A stretch of 64,000 bases of DNA from the NCBI GenBank assembly GCA_022822185.1, contig JAJECE010000050.1, positions 85,129 through 149,128 on the forward strand. Direction: 5' to 3'. The notes beneath the pieces are model-generated. The model did no database searches, was not told the origin of the DNA, and saw only the letters and a list, made by a program, of their open reading frames with translations. Shown in pieces: positions 26,062 to 35,306 of the stretch; positions within the stretch are counted from its first letter, which is position 1, and each line of letters opens with the position of its first letter. The position numbers and the translations under genes were made by a program. The DNA comes from Rhodothermales bacterium. GTDB lineage: Bacteria; Bacteroidota; Rhodothermia; Rhodothermales; Bin80.

Positions 26062-26281
26062 TCCCGGAAAGATAATGCGTAACCGACCATTTCATGCGAA
26101 AGAGTTGATGGTTAGTACCGGATCACCGATTCCTGCCGCGGCGACCTTTCCAGTGGACGCATCATTTGAACGACATTAAAGCTTGGATGCACAATCACTG
26201 TCTGATCTTTCCCAATTGCTGACTATACTGGAACAACGATCAGAGGATCAGGTATAACGCGCTCACTCCCCAAAACGCCTG

Positions 26282-27844
26282 ATGAGAAAGATCTGTCACT
26301 TCGTATTGATTGCCGTCTTATCCTCCCAGTCCGTCTGGGCACAGTCGTCTCATTCAAGTATTCGTGGATCCCGCGTAGCGTGCGTAAATAAGATGGCCTC
26401 TGATCATGCGTGCAGGGATATTGACCTCCTAGCCCGCCTGTCTAGAGTGGATATGGAGGCGCAGGAAATTCTGCTCAACGATATCTGGGGTTGGACCGAT
26501 CCTGAGACAAAACGTGAATATGCCCTCGTAGGCACCGCGAAGTTTGTGGCTTTCGTAGATGTGACGGATCCCGTCAATCCCATCTACCTTGGAAAACTTC
26601 CAGGTCATGATTCGCAGGTTCCCATCATTTGGCGGGATATGAAGGTCTACAACAACCACATGTATGTGACCGTTGACGGGGGTAACAATGGAATGCAGGT
26701 TTTTGATCTTCGTCAACTGCGCGACGTTGTGGGGACTCCCCGGGATTTTAAGGAAACTGCACATTACGATGGAATTCTAACAGCACATAATTTGGCGATC
26801 AACGAAGAGACCGGCTACGCCTACATTACCGCTTATCGCCTTTCACGCTCAGATGAGGGTGTAAAAGACACCTGTAATGGCGCGGGACTGCACATCGTGG
26901 ACATTCGAGATCCAGGCAATCCGACGTATGCAGGCTGCTTTGCAGATCACAACACCGGTTATGCAGGAAGCGGGTACTCCCATGATGCGCAGTGTGTGAT
27001 TTACCGCGGCCCGGATGCAAACTATCAGGGCCGGGAAATCTGTATCGGATCGAATGAAAACCACATCAGTATTGCTGACGTGACGGATAAGGCAAATCCT
27101 GTGTCTGTAGGAATTGCAACATATCCCAACGTGGGATATGCGCATCAGGGCTGGCTGACCAGCGATCAGGATTACTTCATCATGAATGACGAGACTGACG
27201 AAGGAAACCCGGATATCACGAACACGAGGATGATTATCTGGGATCTGCAGGACATTGAAGATCCAGTCTACCATTCTGCATTTTATTTTTCCTCTACTGG
27301 CGCGGACCACAACCTTTATGTGCACGGGGATTATGTGTTTGCGGCCAACTACACAGAGGGACTCCGCATTGTGGATATTTCAGATATTAATGAGCCCCGG
27401 GAGATTGCATTCTTCGACACGCATCCAGAGCGTAGCACTGGTCTTGACGGAGCCTGGAGTTCCTATCGATTTCCCGGGAGCGGTACGACCATCGTCGGGA
27501 GCCACCCGCATGGACTGATGATTTTGGATCCGCGCTCGGTCACCGTCGCCACACATACCGAAACATCCGTCACAATTCCAGAGGCTTTCTCGCTGTCGCC
27601 CGCGTACCCAAACCCGTTCAATCCTGTAACCTCCACCATACTCTCGCTGCCTGAGCAGGCCGAGGTTCGTGCAGATGTTCTGGATTTGCTTGGACGTTCT
27701 GTTGAAGTCCTGGAGGACGGTGTCCTGTCTGCCGGGGAGCATACGCTCACCTTTGATGCCAGCCAACTCCCGAGTGGCACCTATTATATTCGTGTCCAAA
27801 CCGACGGATATTTGACCGGTACCCGGGCTATTCTGGTCAAGTAA
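26282..27844 (+). CDS. Choice-of-anchor B (LVIVD-repeat) exported protein with T9SS sorting domain
   Basis: 520 residues with a signal peptide ending VWAQ. The body is a run of LVIVD-like propeller blades (VAFVDVTDPVNPIYLGKLPG, GLHIVDIRDPGNPTYAGCF, ISIADVTDKANPVSVG, LRIVDISDINEPREIAFFD), the choice-of-anchor B architecture. The last 85 residues are a type A T9SS sorting signal (LSPAYPNPFNPVTSTILSL to AILVK), so it should be secreted or attached to the surface. A calcium or ligand role is possible but not shown. Its stop overlaps the end of the convergent VTT gene by 8 bp. Confidence 0.88.
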   Translation: MRKICHFVLIAVLSSQSVWAQSSHSSIRGSRVACVNKMASDHACRDIDLLARLSRVDMEAQEILLNDIWGWTDPETKREYALVGTAKFVAFVDVTDPVNPIYLGKLPGHDSQVPIIWRDMKVYNNHMYVTVDGGNNGMQVFDLRQLRDVVGTPRDFKETAHYDGILTAHNLAINEETGYAYITAYRLSRSDEGVKDTCNGAGLHIVDIRDPGNPTYAGCFADHNTGYAGSGYSHDAQCVIYRGPDANYQGREICIGSNENHISIADVTDKANPVSVGIATYPNVGYAHQGWLTSDQDYFIMNDETDEGNPDITNTRMIIWDLQDIEDPVYHSAFYFSSTGADHNLYVHGDYVFAANYTEGLRIVDISDINEPREIAFFDTHPERSTGLDGAWSSYRFPGSGTTIVGSHPHGLMILDPRSVTVATHTETSVTIPEAFSLSPAYPNPFNPVTSTILSLPEQAEVRADVLDLLGRSVEVLEDGVLSAGEHTLTFDASQLPSGTYYIRVQTDGYLTGTRAILVK

Positions 27845-28448
27845 GAAATTTCAGGACGGCAAAGCCTCCTATCAGCAGTACGGTGAAGGCGACTGCAAGC
27901 CAGTTAAAGTAGCGATCAATAAAGGCCTGTACAGGCTCACCAAATCGCCAGATTAAACCGCTGACAAGCATGAACCGGGCCGTTCGACTGGTCGCAGAGG
28001 CCAGCAGGAATAGCGGAAAAGAAATCCCGAAAGCGCCCGCGCTGATGGTGAACAGTTTGTAGGGTACCGGTGTGAATCCGGCAGTGAAAATAATTGCAAA
28101 GCCCCACTCTTCAAATCTTTGCCCCAAATCCGTATAGACTGCCTCGTTGAATCCAGGCACGTTGTGAAAGAAGAACTGTGCAAGGGGCGTGAATCCATCC
28201 GCAGCGATCCATGCATAATGGCCGAGCATATAGCCTACTGCGCCTCCACATAAGGAGCCGACGCTGCAGATCAGTCCAAAGTACAATGCTTTTTTTTGCC
28301 GTCCCAGTGCAAGTGCAATCAGGAGCACATCCGGGGGGACTGGAAAGAAAATTGACTCACAGACCGCCAACACAAACAGCGACAATGCTCCATAGGGGGT
28401 TTGCGCCCAGCTGAGTACCCAGTTATATAACTGCCGAATCCAGTGCAA
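27837..28448 (-). CDS. YqaA/VTT-domain inner membrane protein
   Basis: 203 residues, with four to five membrane segments and the SNARE-associated/VTT fold (relatives DedA and YqaA). Family landmarks are ESIFFPVPPDVLLIALALG, GGAVGYMLGHY and the re-entrant loop FAIIFTAGFTPVPYKLFTISAGAFG. VTT proteins are thought to move or scramble lipids, including carrier lipids of envelope synthesis. The start is a TTG two bases after the stop of the TPR gene; no ATG fits, so translation probably depends on the upstream gene. The 3' end overlaps the convergent T9SS gene by 8 bp. Confidence 0.85.
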   Translation of the reverse strand: MHWIRQLYNWVLSWAQTPYGALSLFVLAVCESIFFPVPPDVLLIALALGRQKKALYFGLICSVGSLCGGAVGYMLGHYAWIAADGFTPLAQFFFHNVPGFNEAVYTDLGQRFEEWGFAIIFTAGFTPVPYKLFTISAGAFGISFPLFLLASATSRTARFMLVSGLIWRFGEPVQAFIDRYFNWLAVAFTVLLIGGFAVLKFLT

Positions 28449-28450
28449 GA

Positions 28451-29863
28451 CTAACTGTGCTCGTCAATGCACTCCCGAAAGAGTGGATGGTGATAGACCT
28501 CAGTCGGACATTGTTCGATGAATACATCCACATAAGTAGGGTCCAAAGTGAAGGATTCGCGGAGTGCATCCAGGCACGGCTCAATCTGTCCCAGCATAAA
28601 TAGAACACCGGAATAATGATACCAGGTCGCTGCATACTTCGGTTGCAGGTGAAGGGCATGCTCATAGGCCGTACAGGCTTCCTGAAGTTTTTTGTTGATC
28701 GAAAGCGCGGACGCATACCGCATCCATACATGATGACTCTGCGGTTCCAGTTCGGTCATTTTTTTGAAGGATCTCAGGGCTTTTCTCGTATAGCCCGCCC
28801 GCATTTCCGCATCGGCTTTACTGTACCAGTACTCGGAACTTCCCGGATTCAGTTCCGCCGCCCGTGTGTGCGCTTTCGCGGCTAACCGATACCTCTTTTG
28901 AAGCATATACTCCCGCCCCAAACCATTCCAGACTTCCGGCAGGTTCGGGTCCAATCGGGAGGCCTTTTCATAGAGGCGAATACTGGCTTGGTGATCTCCC
29001 CGTTCGGCCATGACCAGTGCCATATTGCAATAGGCCGGCGCATCCTCCCCCTTGCGTGTGATCACTTCTTGATAACAGGCCAGCGCCTCATCATAACGCT
29101 CAATAATAGAGAGGATATTCCCCCGGTTATAATATGCGGGGACAAAATCGGGATCGATATCCAAGGTTAAATCATAGCAGCGAAGTGCATCTTCCATGCG
29201 TCCCATTCTGGCGAGTACCACGGCTTTATTGAACCAGGCCTCACAGGAATACGGATCCAGATCAATCTGATGGTCATACGCGTCCAGACATCCCGTAAGG
29301 TCTCCCAGAATATCGTAGCAGTACCCAAGTTCAAACCAGGCTTCGGGGTGTTCTGGATTTCTCTCAATACAGGTTTCCAGAGCCGCCGCTGCATCGGAAA
29401 AATTTTCTGCCTGAATCATTGCATACCCGATATAGAAATGAGCATCATCATTGAGCGGATCTACACGGATTGCATCGTAAAAATAATTCATGGCATCCTG
29501 ATGATGCCCCATCATGTTCAGCGTGATCCCTAAATTCAGAAGTACCTCACTGTCCGCTGGATTCAGACTCAGTGATTTCTCGAATGCCTGCTGCGCATCT
29601 TCCAGATGTCCCAGGTTGCCCATCAGGATCCCACGTCTCAACCATGTGTACGAGCAGAACGGCTGTCTTGCCAGAATCTTGTCTATGACGGTGAGGGAGT
29701 CTTCGATTCGTCCGGTCTCGAAATAATGCAGTGCAATGTCCTCCAGCGAACTCACGTCAAAATACGCCTCTGGCCCCCCGCGCTCAAAGGCATGAATCAG
29801 CGCATGAAGGTCCTCTTCATCAAACGGATCATCATCCCCGTAGCTAAAATCAAATGTACTCAT
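28451..29863 (-). CDS. Tetratricopeptide-repeat protein
   Basis: 470 residues with an acidic N-terminus (STFDFSYGDDDPFDEEDL) and about 12 TPR units at 34-residue spacing (for example AQQAFEKSLSLNPADSEVLLNLG, CLDAYDHQIDLDPYSCEAWFNKA, ALRCYDLTLDIDPDFVPAYYNRG, SIRLYEKASRLDPNLPEVWNGLG). No signal peptide or membrane helix, so it is a cytoplasmic scaffold for protein contacts. This acidic-start TPR type is common in Bacteroidota relatives; its partners are not known to me. It precedes the VTT gene by 2 bp and may be co-translated with it. ATG at 29863. Confidence 0.88.
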   Translation of the reverse strand: MSTFDFSYGDDDPFDEEDLHALIHAFERGGPEAYFDVSSLEDIALHYFETGRIEDSLTVIDKILARQPFCSYTWLRRGILMGNLGHLEDAQQAFEKSLSLNPADSEVLLNLGITLNMMGHHQDAMNYFYDAIRVDPLNDDAHFYIGYAMIQAENFSDAAAALETCIERNPEHPEAWFELGYCYDILGDLTGCLDAYDHQIDLDPYSCEAWFNKAVVLARMGRMEDALRCYDLTLDIDPDFVPAYYNRGNILSIIERYDEALACYQEVITRKGEDAPAYCNMALVMAERGDHQASIRLYEKASRLDPNLPEVWNGLGREYMLQKRYRLAAKAHTRAAELNPGSSEYWYSKADAEMRAGYTRKALRSFKKMTELEPQSHHVWMRYASALSINKKLQEACTAYEHALHLQPKYAATWYHYSGVLFMLGQIEPCLDALRESFTLDPTYVDVFIEQCPTEVYHHPLFRECIDEHS

Positions 29864-30029
29864 TGAACTAGTCTTATGGCCCCCTCTAAATTACGTCAAT
29901 ATCTTCGAAACGTCAAAATTTTGGGCGTATTTGAGGTCCAAAGTTTTTTTATTCTGGTAATTCTTAAACATTTAAGTCGGAACCCCCCAGAGTCCCCGGT
30001 GTAGACGGGTATGATCAAGCCGTAGTACG

Positions 30030-30518
30030 TTGGCAAAACTCTCTCAAATCCAGCAAGAGGAAGTCCGGGACCACTTCCGGTCATTCCTGAAGCAGCGCGG
30101 TCTTCGGGAGACCAGGGAGCGCCTTACTGTGCTTGATGCCATATACGAGGTCACGGGGCATATTGATGCGGATGCACTGCACCTTCGCCTGCAACAGCAG
30201 AAGCATTCAATCAGCCGTGCAACTGTCTACAATACACTCAGCCTTCTGTTGGAGTGTGATCTGGTGGTGCGCCACCAGTTTGGTAATTCACAGGCCAAAT
30301 ATGAGTCCTCTTATCTTTTTCGGCAGCATGATCATCTTATTTGTCTGGACTGTCAGGAGATCATGGAATTTTGTGACCCCCGTATTCAGAATATCCAGGA
30401 GATGGTTGCCGATGTCTATGCATTTGAGATCAAGCGGCACGCGCTCAATCTCTATGGTCACTGTCAGCGGCCCGATTGTGCGAACCGCCGCACATCCCAG
30501 CCTGATACAGCGACTTAA
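30030..30518 (+). CDS. Fur-family transcriptional regulator
   Basis: 162 residues. The N-terminal winged helix is at about 15-90 (FLKQRGLRETRERLTVLDAIYEV, SRATVYNTLSLLLECDLV), and the C-terminal dimer and metal domain at 95-155 (HDHLICLDCQEIMEFCD, GHCQRPDC). Two CxxC-like pairs can hold the structural zinc. Fur and PerR types cannot be told apart from this; HDHLICLDC is present in both. The start is a TTG at 30030, because an in-frame stop lies only 18 bp upstream and no ATG precedes the conserved helix. It is divergent from the TPR gene; an AT-rich stretch at about 29905-29960 could hold both promoters. Confidence 0.88.
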   Translation: MAKLSQIQQEEVRDHFRSFLKQRGLRETRERLTVLDAIYEVTGHIDADALHLRLQQQKHSISRATVYNTLSLLLECDLVVRHQFGNSQAKYESSYLFRQHDHLICLDCQEIMEFCDPRIQNIQEMVADVYAFEIKRHALNLYGHCQRPDCANRRTSQPDTAT

Positions 30519-30731
30519 TCCATAAACCCGTTGTCCACCTCTGAACACTTCCGGCAGAATTGGAGACTTGTCATCGGTGGGTGGACGATTTCGTTCAGGA
30601 TCATTGCATGATTGGGGTGTTCATCCCACAAGAAACGTGCGATATGTTGAAGGATACCCGCAGATCCTGGAGCGTATTTCTTTGAAGAGGCTCTGAAATG
30701 AAAGGGAATGTCGAGTAGCCGGGGCGATTTT

Positions 30732-31382
30732 TCATGAGTTTGTGTTTATGATAGAACTCCATATATCTTGCGGCAGCGGGAGTCCGCGGTTGAGCCAGTT
30801 TTGAATCTGTTTCAGGCCTGCAACTTGATAAATGGGGATCTCTCTTTTTGCTGACTTATTTCCAACCTCACTACTCTGTTTGGAATTACGCGCAAGTACG
30901 AGTATCTGGGGGGTAGCATTCACACCTTGGATGTTCATTGAGTAGATACTTGCTCCTGTTCCATGCCATTTTCGTCCTGTCATTACTTCGTCGAAATAGC
31001 CGAATTTCTTCAAATGAGTAATGCCTTCCGCGGTTATCCAGTCAACCGACACACCAATTACACTGAAGGCCCAGCCTTGATCATAAGCTTTGCGTTGCAG
31101 TTTCAGTTTAGCCTCTTCAATCAAATCCGGCAGGGAACGGTCATTGCTGTATCCGCAGGTTGACGATCCAATAAACACCATCACAAGTTCCTTATCAGGA
31201 ATTGTTCCATAGGACGGGACATATCTGGGGTATACGCCCTCGCTGTGCCAACGAAGTTCTATGGTAGGAATAAAATGGAATCTTCCACTGAAGCCTAAAA
31301 CAAATGAGGCAGAGATCAAGATGATTGCAGACACCCTCCACCAGAGGCTACCTACTCCGATAATGTTAGACTTTATTCTCAT
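30732..31382 (-). CDS. Membrane-anchored thioredoxin-like protein
   Basis: 216 residues. A hydrophobic segment at about 17-30 anchors or exports the protein. Then comes a thioredoxin-like fold: ELVMVFIGSSTCGYSND carries a C76-x-x-S79 active site in place of CxxC, and TPQILVLA at about 155 supplies the cis-proline loop. A single-cysteine site suggests a reductase working by a monothiol route, or a peroxidase- or redoxin-related role, in the periplasm. It lies 23 bp beyond the stop of the propeller gene on the same strand; two small Cys-rich ORFs lie further upstream, so a shared task in thiol chemistry or maturation of these peptides is an inference. Confidence 0.72.
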   Translation of the reverse strand: MRIKSNIIGVGSLWWRVSAIILISASFVLGFSGRFHFIPTIELRWHSEGVYPRYVPSYGTIPDKELVMVFIGSSTCGYSNDRSLPDLIEEAKLKLQRKAYDQGWAFSVIGVSVDWITAEGITHLKKFGYFDEVMTGRKWHGTGASIYSMNIQGVNATPQILVLARNSKQSSEVGNKSAKREIPIYQVAGLKQIQNWLNRGLPLPQDIWSSIINTNS

Positions 31383-31405
31383 TACAGTTTATCTAGCCTC
31401 AAGGC

Positions 31406-32596
31406 CTATTGGGATTTGTGGATCCGAATCTGAGGAAACCCTAAACTTTCTGTTGTAGTGAAGCGATAGTTCCCGTCTATCCCCCTTAATATCTCTCCAA
31501 TTCTTGGGCCTGCCGCTCCCAGATAGATACCGAGTCCAGTTTGTGCATGGACTCTGAACGCGTGGCTGTCCGAAATTTCTTTCGGTCCGAATGAAAACCG
31601 TGAGGGTTTTTCGAGGAAGGCATAAACCACATAGAAATACTCCCCATCAGAGAATAATGCCAAAAACATGGATCCATCAACTTCGTGATTCACTGCAATG
31701 TATGTTTTCCCATCCCTCCGGTACTGTTTATATCCAACGGAGCGATAATCTGGAAAAGTAACCTGCCAAAGTATTTCACCCTGATCTGAATAGCCAGTCA
31801 TTGCAGGAATGTGATTTGCGACTAATGCAACGGTTTGATGCTCAGAGTTACAGGCAATGAAGGTGTCGTGTGCAAAAGACTGCACAGGAAATGGATCTTC
31901 GTGGCTATACGCTTCTCCAAAAGACGTAACCCATGTACCATCTAGCATGTACTTGTGAACTATCTTCCTTTCAGCGGGGGTCTTCATGCTATAATCGATG
32001 AGGTAGTAGTGTCCATTCATTGCACACATTCTACCATTCATGCTTGAATATTCCGGCCACTGGGTCGCCGCAAGTACGAATGATGAATCCTTACGTTCGA
32101 AAACATGATTTATGAGTTGATCAGCAATCATGACTTGATTACGATCAGGGAAAATGGTCATGCCAAGAGGGCTATCAAGTTCTCCTGGCCCAGTTCCTGA
32201 AGAACCGACATTTGCTATCCAGTCCCCCTTGTAATCATAAGCCCGAACTTCCTTATGGATGATATCGAAATAATAAATCGTCCCGTTACCATCGATCTTT
32301 AAATCCCAGACAAACCCGAGCATTTGAGAATAATCTCCCTCATTGACTCCAATCTCTACCACATCCGATGAATCCCATTTCCAGAAATCGGCACCGTCCA
32401 CTTCGTGTCGCAATTCAAAGCGGGAATCCGAAGAAACAGGAATATTCTCTTTGGTAGGATGGATCACGACCTGAGACGATGCTGATGTATGAAGCGAAAA
32501 AAGCAGAACGGCAAAAAATATGCAACGGCCCTTGCAGGGAAAGGAGAAAATGGTGTTATGCAGAACTTCTGGAAAAAGCTTCATCAGATCAATCAT
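31406..32596 (-). CDS. Exported six-bladed beta-propeller protein
   Basis: 396 residues from the ATG at 32596; a TTG at 32635 would add 13 residues. A basic N-terminus and hydrophobic core (CIFFAVLLFSLHTSASSQ) form the signal peptide. The rest has the blade pattern of the Bacteroidota six-bladed propellers (LGFVWDLKIDGNGTIYYFDI, GDWIANVGSSGTGPGELDSPLGMTIFPDRNQVMIAD). In Bacteroides such genes often sit beside NVEALA-type small cysteine-rich peptides and DoxX or redoxin genes, and the neighbourhood here is similar. Substrate unknown. Confidence 0.75.
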   Translation of the reverse strand: MIDLMKLFPEVLHNTIFSFPCKGRCIFFAVLLFSLHTSASSQVVIHPTKENIPVSSDSRFELRHEVDGADFWKWDSSDVVEIGVNEGDYSQMLGFVWDLKIDGNGTIYYFDIIHKEVRAYDYKGDWIANVGSSGTGPGELDSPLGMTIFPDRNQVMIADQLINHVFERKDSSFVLAATQWPEYSSMNGRMCAMNGHYYLIDYSMKTPAERKIVHKYMLDGTWVTSFGEAYSHEDPFPVQSFAHDTFIACNSEHQTVALVANHIPAMTGYSDQGEILWQVTFPDYRSVGYKQYRRDGKTYIAVNHEVDGSMFLALFSDGEYFYVVYAFLEKPSRFSFGPKEISDSHAFRVHAQTGLGIYLGAAGPRIGEILRGIDGNYRFTTTESLGFPQIRIHKSQ

Positions 32597-32767
32597 GTTT
32601 GAATAAATGCCCCCAATCTGGTTAGTCAACCACAATTCCCAAAATCAAGGTCTCAGGTTATGCAGGTCAAATCGCTTGATTCTCCTGCACGAAAGTGTTT
32701 TTGCAAAGTATCTACAGGGAGTACAGAGATGTACTTCCTGCGATACGGAAGGTCATCAAGGGCTCTC

Positions 32768-32983
32768 TCAATTCATCTCACAACTATAGGTTCTGCACCC
32801 CCCGCCTGTTTTGTCACAGCCGGTATTGGCATTCGGATTATCTGAGCACAAGCCCAACCCCCCGACTTTATTGCAGACATCGTTCTCGCAGAATTCAAAC
32901 TCAACGGTGGCCGTTGCTTGATCAAGCCACATGCCACCGGTATAGGCTAGGAACGATAAAACGAGCACTACAATTGCACGCAC
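32768..32983 (-). CDS. Small exported cysteine-rich peptide
   Basis: 71 residues from a GTG. A hydrophobic N-terminal segment (IVVLVLSFLAYTGGMWL) is followed by a mature part of about 50 residues with seven cysteines (FEFCENDVC, GLCSDN, GCDKTGGGCRTYSCEMN). The layout, a membrane or signal segment then a Cys-rich tail, is that of the NVEALA-type peptides of Bacteroidota, although the NVEALA string itself is absent. It sits directly upstream of the propeller and thioredoxin-like genes in the same orientation. No homologous family is certain. Confidence 0.5.
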   Translation of the reverse strand: MRAIVVLVLSFLAYTGGMWLDQATATVEFEFCENDVCNKVGGLGLCSDNPNANTGCDKTGGGCRTYSCEMN

Positions 32984-33061
32984 GGACCAAAATTAATTCT
33001 GTTTGTCATGATTTGCTGATTTTAGCGTTGAAGAAATAGAGTCAAATTCAGAGACGGTGTC

Positions 33062-33238
33062 TTAGCGGCGTACCACACCGCCGCAACCGCAATTTCCTTC
33101 AAGGCTCTTGCAACTGCTACAGACACAGAATTCTAAATGACCAACACGAACATTGAAGCCCTGCGAAGAGCATCTGGCTGTTTCACAGCCGCCGGATCGC
33201 AACCCAGAAATACAATGTTCTGTCTTAAGATACAACAT
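33062..33238 (-). CDS. Possible second small cysteine-rich peptide
   Basis: 58 codons from an ATG, with eight cysteines, most in the C-terminal half (GHLEFCVCSSCKSLEGNCG). The string VGHLEFCxCSSC resembles VEFEFCENDVC of the peptide at 32768-32983, so it may be a diverged or decayed paralogue. No signal peptide is seen in this frame; a frameshift could have removed it. Confidence 0.35.
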   Translation of the reverse strand: MLYLKTEHCISGLRSGGCETARCSSQGFNVRVGHLEFCVCSSCKSLEGNCGCGGVVRR

Positions 33239-33586
33239 TCTTTAGAAAGATACAGCATCCGTCTTGATTTTTATTTTCTGAACTACGTTCGAGGTGCTGT
33301 GAGTTCTTTTCGGGGATGTGTCGTTTTCAGCGGGGTTGCAGACAGGCACAACTGAAATCACGTAAATATCTGCACTCACGAACTTACAGCAAACGCCTCC
33401 CTTCCACCTTAAGAGAATGCAACTGCTCAAGGATTCCATATAGAGTCAGGTTGGTACTACTCGAATGTACCTGATCTGATGACCGAGTACACCTCATCCG
33501 CGCCTGCGAGGCCCAGTTCGGCACCCGTCCAGACTGAAACGCGGCTGGAGATCAAGCGCAGGCCTCTGCAGGATAGAGCAGGCCTT
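33239..33586. other. Intergenic region before the MITE
   Basis: About 350 bp without a gene I can support. A 65-codon minus-strand frame at 33242-33439 has three cysteine positions but no family features. Confidence 0.4.
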
Positions 33587-33786
33587 CAGCCTGTGGATAA
33601 AGTTCAGAAAAAATCTGAGCAACGCTTTTCGGGTTGGTTTTTGGAGATTAAACTGCTCAAAATAGCCATAGAAGAGAGATTTTTCGCTCTTCAGAGTCTC
33701 AAAAAGGACGCAAAACAGATGATTTGGCCATCTATGACACGCAGGTGTGCTGTCTGGCTCAGTGATCATATTTTATTCACGGGCTG
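33587..33786. mobile_element. MITE copy 1 (200 bp)
   Basis: Starts with the terminal repeat CAGCCTGTGGATAAAGT and ends with a decayed inverse copy (TTTTATTCACGGGCTG). It aligns over its whole length with 52528-52726 in the same orientation, for example at AATCTGAGCAACGCTTTTCG and GGGTTGGTTTTTG. The same terminal repeat stands at 48294-48310 next to a transposase remnant, which suggests mobilisation by that transposase family. Both copies keep a minus-strand frame starting at an ATG just inside the right end (33769 here) with the block KPTRKALLRFF. No target-site duplication is clear. Confidence 0.8.
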
Positions 33787-34016
33787 CTGGCCATCCTCAA
33801 TTGGAGTCCGTCAAGGCCGCTCAACAAATCAAGCATCATCGTTTCGCCGTTTGGACCGAACACTGGATTCCTCTCGGTCTATTCATCGGCCGTGAACAGA
33901 GTCATCCTGCGCGGGCATGCATTGCCAAACCGCCTGCTGCGGAACCACATTTCGGTGATTTGCATGGCCAGACTCAAGCCGGGAGAAGTTCGGATCTCCT
34001 GAACCTGCGGGAGTGC
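33787..34016. other. Region between the MITE and fabF
   Basis: About 230 bp. No ORF or RNA that I can support. In many relatives rnc follows fabF; it is not here. Confidence 0.4.
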
Positions 34017-35282
34017 TTATTCCTCAAATTTCCGGAACGCAACCGAAGTATTGTGGCCGCCAAATCCAAATGCATTCGAAACCGCCACATTGACCGGACG
34101 CTTTTGCGGCGTATTGAACGTATAATTCAGATCGCACTCCGGGTCCGGATGCACAAAATTGATGGTCGGGGGCACGCAGTCATTGCGAATGGCCTGAATC
34201 GTTGCAATAGCCTCCACCGCCCCCGCCGCTCCCAGCAAATGACCGGTCATGCTCTTGGTCGAGGAGAGATTCATCCGGTAGGCATGACTGCCGAAGACAT
34301 TCTTGACAGACTTCGTTTCTGCAATGTCTCCCAGTGGTGTGGAGGTGCCGTGCATGTTGAGATAATCCACCTCCTCCGGTGCCAGATGCGCATCTGCCAG
34401 CATATTCCGCATAGCCAGCGTTGCCCCGCTTCCCTCGGGGTCAGGAGCCGTAATATGGTTTGCGTCTGCACTCATGCCGATACCGATAATTTCGGCATAG
34501 ATTTGTGCTTCACGTGCCTGTGCATGCTCCAGGGACTCAATCACCAGCACACCTGCCCCCTCTCCCAGCACGAACCCGTCGCGGGTCTTGTCAAACGGGC
34601 GACTAGCGGTTGCCGGATCCTCGTTTCGGGTGGAGAGTGCGCGCAGTGCATTGAAGCCCCCGATCCCCAGTTCGCTGACCGCGGCCTCGGTCCCGCCGCA
34701 CAGCGCAGCATCAATCATCCCCCGCTGCATCATCATGTAGACATCACTGATGTTGTTGTTCCCCGTCGCACAGGCACTCACCACACAGTAGTTCGGCCCG
34801 CGAAACTTATAGCGGATGGAGATGTGACCACTCACGATATCCGGGATCAGCTTGGGAATAAAGAACGGCGAAATGCGGCGCGGGCCCTTGCCCAGATAGG
34901 CGGAGGTCTGTTCCAGGAACACCTGAATCCCGCCGATCCCGCTCCCGATGATGACCGCCACCCGGTCCCGTTCATCCTGAGACATACGCTCGGGCGCAAG
35001 CCCTGAATCTTCAACGGCCTGGACCGCTGCAACCACGGCATACTGCGCGAACGGATCCATTTTGCGGGCTTCACGGCGGTCAAAATGATCCATCGGATCA
35101 AATCCCTTCAACTCGCAGGCAAACTTGGTTGCGAAGCGCTCCGTATCAAAGTGGGTAATGGGGGCGGCCCCACTCCTGCCCTTCATCAGCCCATCCCAGA
35201 ATTCATCCAGAGAGTGCCCCAGGGGCGTGAGCATCCCCATTCCCGTGACAACAACGCGGCGCGGCTTGTCTTGAATCGCCAT
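34017..35282 (-). CDS. fabF: Beta-ketoacyl-ACP synthase II
   Basis: 421 residues, usual length. The condensing-enzyme triad is intact: C171 in VSACATG, H311 in NMHGTSTPLGD and H348 in MTGHLLGAAGA. FabF extends acyl-ACP with malonyl-ACP in fatty acid synthesis and controls the C16 to C18 step. It lies 24 bp downstream of acpP, with which it should form an operon. A long open frame on the opposite strand across this gene is an artefact of its codon use. ATG at 35282. Confidence 0.96.
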   Translation of the reverse strand: MAIQDKPRRVVVTGMGMLTPLGHSLDEFWDGLMKGRSGAAPITHFDTERFATKFACELKGFDPMDHFDRREARKMDPFAQYAVVAAVQAVEDSGLAPERMSQDERDRVAVIIGSGIGGIQVFLEQTSAYLGKGPRRISPFFIPKLIPDIVSGHISIRYKFRGPNYCVVSACATGNNNISDVYMMMQRGMIDAALCGGTEAAVSELGIGGFNALRALSTRNEDPATASRPFDKTRDGFVLGEGAGVLVIESLEHAQAREAQIYAEIIGIGMSADANHITAPDPEGSGATLAMRNMLADAHLAPEEVDYLNMHGTSTPLGDIAETKSVKNVFGSHAYRMNLSSTKSMTGHLLGAAGAVEAIATIQAIRNDCVPPTINFVHPDPECDLNYTFNTPQKRPVNVAVSNAFGFGGHNTSVAFRKFEE

Positions 35283-35306
35283 GCCTCTAGGCTTCTAAAA
35301 GAAGAG

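Noticed and set aside
26062..26281. Possible RNA gene between NFACT and the choice-of-anchor-B gene
   Set aside because: No cloverleaf, no clear stem series; it is an ordinary divergent promoter region.
33242..33439. 65-codon minus-strand frame as a third peptide gene
   Set aside because: Few cysteines, no signal, no resemblance to the neighbouring peptides.
33747..35006. 419-codon plus-strand ORF over fabF
   Set aside because: Antisense to an intact fabF with all catalytic residues; no family features in the plus frame.
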